Shown: piece by piece, positions 16,440 to 18,316 of the stretch | How the letters are laid out: each line of letters begins with the position of its first letter | Position numbering within the stretch: the stretch's first letter is position 1 | Assembly (NCBI GenBank): GCA_034430275.1 | Contig: DAOUEW010000231.1 | Coordinates: 1 to 18,316, forward strand | Direction: 5' to 3' | DNA length: 18,316 nt | From: JAUVXJ01 sp034430275 | GTDB taxonomy: Bacteria; Chloroflexota; Anaerolineae; UBA7937; B3-Chlor | Position numbers and translations under genes: made by a program | Notes under the pieces: generated by a model | Told to the model about the DNA's origin: nothing | What the model saw: the letters and a program-made list of their open reading frames with translations, nothing else | Databases searched by the model: none

Positions 16440-16485
16440 CTTCCCTCCTCTGTTGATCGCCAACTCGCTTCCCTCAGAGCGGCAG

Positions 16486-16520
16486 GGGGACGCGACGGGT
16501 GTTCGTCCCTACGCGTCCCC
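16486..16520. repeat. Perfect 9-bp inverted repeat, possible dispersed palindrome
   Basis: GGGGACGCG (16486-16494) and CGCGTCCCC (16512-16520) are perfect inverted repeats around 17 bases, with an inner GGG/CCC pair. The hairpin sits 17 bases after the stop of the 155-residue membrane protein gene. There is no T-run after it on either strand, so it is not a standard terminator. It could slow 3' decay or be one copy of a REP-like dispersed element. Confidence 0.5.
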
Positions 16521-16536
16521 ATCACTGGTGCAGCCG

Positions 16537-17004
16537 CTATCTCCCTGCCTCAGAGTCGGTCGTGGCAGAGGACGCGCTGTCCTCGCGGACCTCACCCCCC
16601 TCGTCCGAGGGGTGCTCCCAGCACCACCACGGCGGTACATGCCGGTGGAAATGGCGCCGGTGGCTCGCCCAGTACTCACCATTCGGACCCACGGGAGCGT
16701 TCTTCCACGGCCCGCCAGACATCATCCAGGGACCCATCATGGCCCCGAAGGCCCACAGTCGCAGCAGCTTGCCCACGAAGGCCACGAACACCAGGAACGC
16801 TAGTCCCGCCGCCAAGAACAGCGCTACGCGGCCCACGCCGGCCGGCGCATAGGGTACAACTGTCACCTCGCCTGCGGCCGCTCGCACGCCTGCCGTGTAG
16901 CCCTCGCTCCATCCGATGCGGTGGACCGCCCACCCGCCTCCAATGAGCAGGCCGATGAGAATCACCATAATCAGGGGTACCAACACCAAACGTGTCCTCG
17001 ACAT
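16537..17004 (-). CDS. Two-helix membrane protein with His/Trp-rich cytoplasmic tail
   Basis: A 155-residue protein with membrane helices at about 5-28 and 57-80, and a 28-residue loop outside the membrane between them if the basic N-terminus is inside. The C-terminal tail carries WASHRRHFHRHVPPWWCWEH and then an acidic, Ser-rich end. Six histidines, several tryptophans and a cysteine in that stretch could bind metal or heme. The tail shares the pattern YW...H-R-rich...PPWxxWEH with the sensor kinase encoded at the end of the same gene string. The start is ATG with a near-perfect AAGGAGGT. I do not recognise a named family. Confidence 0.75.
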   Translation of the reverse strand: MSRTRLVLVPLIMVILIGLLIGGGWAVHRIGWSEGYTAGVRAAAGEVTVVPYAPAGVGRVALFLAAGLAFLVFVAFVGKLLRLWAFGAMMGPWMMSGGPWKNAPVGPNGEYWASHRRHFHRHVPPWWCWEHPSDEGGEVREDSASSATTDSEAGR

Positions 17005-17026
17005 TCTCTACCTCCTTCAGTTCTCT

Positions 17027-17182
17027 CTAGGGGATGGGCGCTGACGGAACCCACAGGACGACCCACAGCGCGGTCAGCAGCCCGAAGGCCATCACCGCCA
17101 CGACAGCTCTTGCTATTCCGTTCTGAGGAGCATCAGTCTCCCTCGTCGCCGTGTTTCGTTTGGCCGTCTCTCCCGTACCCAT
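17027..17182 (-). CDS. 51-residue single-helix membrane peptide
   Basis: This gene is below usual ORF size limits. It reads from ATG 17182 to TAG 17029-17027, with GGGAGAGGG nine bases before the start. A polar N-terminus (MGTGETAKRNTATRETDAPQ) is followed by one hydrophobic helix at about 22-46 (GIARAVVAVMAFGLLTALWV) and a Pro-rich end. It lies 22 bases upstream of the 155-residue membrane protein gene and would be the first gene of that operon. Coding is supported by the ribosome-binding site, spacing and a clean amphipathic layout; function is unknown. Confidence 0.6.
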   Translation of the reverse strand: MGTGETAKRNTATRETDAPQNGIARAVVAVMAFGLLTALWVVLWVPSAPIP

Positions 17183-17225
17183 CGCACCCTCTCCCTCTTG
17201 CCAATCGAGTTCGCCTCTTTCCTTT

Positions 17226-17277
17226 CTGACCCCAGTAAAGCATGAGGTTGTGAAGGAAATATGGAGACCTGGGTCAG
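17226..17277. repeat. Inverted repeat CTGACC(C)CAG with 32-base interior
   Basis: CTGACCCCAG (17226-17235) and CCTGGGTCAG (17268-17277) are inverted repeats if one C is bulged. They flank an AT-richer stretch in the expected promoter zone of the membrane-protein operon, so they could be a paired operator. This could be chance. Confidence 0.25.
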
Positions 17278-17370
17278 ATGTGGTGTAGGATGGCGTGGAA
17301 AGACGAAGCGATCAGCGGTAGAAGGAGGAACAGGACCAGAAGTGACGCCGTAGCCGAGGTAGCCAGACGG

Positions 17371-17403
17371 AACAAACGAAGCGCCCGGAGAACACCCAGG
17401 CGC
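17371..17403 (-). terminator. Rho-independent terminator after the HEAT-like gene
   Basis: Minus-strand RNA: GCGCCUGG, a 7-base loop (GUGUUCU), CCGGGCGC, giving an 8-bp stem with one U-G pair. UUCGUUUGUU follows directly. It lies 84 bases after the stop of the HEAT-like gene. The tail is U-rich but interrupted. Confidence 0.55.
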
Positions 17404-17486
17404 TGGAATAAGAGTGTGTCTCGGAGGAGTGGTGCCGGTCGCGCGCGCGATGCCACGCCCGACCGCGAGGAGACAGAGGGGTCAGT

Positions 17487-18236
17487 TCACCGGCTTGCCA
17501 GTCGGACCATCGACTCGTGCACCCACTGCGGGTCCAAACGCTCCAGCCGCTTCTTCTTCAGGTTCTCCCTGAGAATCCACTGCACGTCCTCGTCGTCGCT
17601 GGAGAACCACTTCTCCATCATCTTCTTCCCTGGATCCGGGAGGGCGACCACGGCCACGCTCCAGCAGTAGCCCAGGCCTTTCCGCAGCGCCCTGAACTGC
17701 TCGTTACGACGATCTTCCTCGTCTGCGATGGACGCTGTAATCACGTCGAGGATCTCCAGGACCCTCCTCGTTTGTTCCGGCCGCCCCAGGAGAGCGGGCT
17801 CGCACAGTCCAGCGGCGGCGGCTCTCCTCTCCAGCAGCCCGCCTCGGCTCCACCTCTCCATCTCGTCCAGTAGCAGGTCCGTGTCGACCTGGCCGAGGCG
17901 CTGCAAGGCCATAGCCACCGCCTCCCTGCTCCGCCATCGGGGATCGGAGGCCCATTCGCGCAGGATGCCCAGCAGCTCGGTCCTTCCCTCTGAGACGAGC
18001 CTGCCCAGGCCGAGCACTCCACAGAAGGCCAGGAACTCCTGCGGAGAGTTGGCCGGAGCGCTCTCCGCATCAAAGGACAGATACCTCTGGAATAGCTCCT
18101 CGTCGCCCTCCTCCGCCACCGCCCGCGCCAGTTCGATGTTGCCCCTCGGGCCTGGGAGTCCAGACTCCTCCAGCAGAAAGGGCTCCCAGTCGTCGAGCTG
18201 TCTCAGAGTCCGCCGATACTCCTCCGCCTTGCTCAT
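17487..18236 (-). CDS. HEAT-repeat-like protein (DNA alkylation repeat type)
   Basis: A 249-residue all-helical protein. Helical pairs such as WASDPRWRSREAVAMALQRL and the closing DEDVQWILRENLKKKRLERL match HEAT repeats; ending in an RENLKKKRL-type repeat is typical of AlkD-like/HEAT proteins. No catalytic motif stands out, so it probably acts by binding a protein or nucleic acid. Conserved aromatics WYCWS-like near GLGYCWSVAVV are noted. I chose ATG 18236 (GAAGGGGGC upstream); the frame is open 17 codons further, to 18287, without a better site. The gene stands alone, followed by a terminator. Confidence 0.7.
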   Translation of the reverse strand: MSKAEEYRRTLRQLDDWEPFLLEESGLPGPRGNIELARAVAEEGDEELFQRYLSFDAESAPANSPQEFLAFCGVLGLGRLVSEGRTELLGILREWASDPRWRSREAVAMALQRLGQVDTDLLLDEMERWSRGGLLERRAAAAGLCEPALLGRPEQTRRVLEILDVITASIADEEDRRNEQFRALRKGLGYCWSVAVVALPDPGKKMMEKWFSSDDEDVQWILRENLKKKRLERLDPQWVHESMVRLASR

Positions 18237-18316
18237 GATGCCCCCTTCGTACCTCGAGCGCACCTTGCCTGTCGCTCGCCAAGCCAACGTCTGGCAGAGT
18301 ATGGATGCCAGTGGCA

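Larger units (their letters stand above)
17183..17486. other. 304-bp intergenic region between HEAT-like gene and membrane-protein operon
   Basis: It holds the terminator at 17371-17403 and the inverted repeat at 17226-17277, described separately. A 60-codon minus-strand frame at 17274-17456 overlaps the terminator and has no convincing start site. No consensus promoter for the downstream operon is visible. Confidence 0.5.

Noticed and set aside
17274..17456. 60-codon minus-strand frame with a hydrophobic C-terminus
   Set aside because: It contains the terminator hairpin, has no convincing ribosome-binding site and lies downstream of a finished gene.
1..18316. CRISPR array, tRNA, rRNA or insertion sequence
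   Set aside because: No regular repeat-spacer pattern, tRNA or rRNA sequence, or transposase motif was seen. A tRNA search was done by eye only.

Overview
The window is GC-rich and dense, and every gene I can support lies on the minus strand, so transcription runs right to left. Two things suggest a Chloroflexota-like anaerobe (Dehalococcoidia or Anaerolineae relatives). One is a tandem pair of reductive-dehalogenase-type iron-sulfur/corrinoid proteins. The other is a sensor-kinase locus whose proteins carry His/Trp-rich tails. The lineage is inferred from gene content only; there is no rRNA or other phylogenetic marker here.

Layout in the direction of transcription. (1) 18236-17487: a HEAT-repeat-like protein followed by a hairpin terminator. 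(2) 17182-12145: a likely operon of up to eight genes. It holds a 51-residue membrane peptide (shorter than usual ORF cut-offs), a 155-residue two-helix membrane protein with a His/Trp-rich tail, two class I SAM methyltransferases overlapping by 4 nt, a CPBP-like membrane protein without the usual first catalytic motif, a 75-residue unknown, an OmpR-type response regulator, and a sensor kinase that overlaps the regulator. (3) 11986-7685: a perfect-consensus sigma-70 promoter drives a MarR regulator that is translationally coupled to both halves of a heterodimeric ABC exporter with one degenerate ATPase site (TM287/288 type). (4) 7578-4231: a hotdog thioesterase, a GNAT acetyltransferase, and a secreted gingipain-like (C25) protease domain joined to five C-terminal membrane helices. 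(5) 4190-3978: a decayed 3' end of an adenosine deaminase gene. (6) 3865-1286: two RdhA-like genes, 311 of 390 residues identical without gaps, lacking Tat signals and any visible RdhB anchor. (7) 1147-835: a YciI-family gene broken by one frameshift. (8) 713-1: the N-terminal part of a HemN/HemW-type radical SAM protein that runs off the window.

How the parts may work together: the MarR-ABC unit looks like a self-regulated drug or toxin export system. The two-component operon looks like an envelope-stress sensor. Its kinase has almost no extracytoplasmic loop and shares a PPWxxWEH motif with the small membrane protein made from the same operon, which suggests the two interact or bind the same ligand. 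The RdhA pair, without export or anchoring parts, probably works in the cytoplasm on an unknown substrate; the nearby HemN-like radical SAM gene may supply tetrapyrrole chemistry, but that link is speculative.
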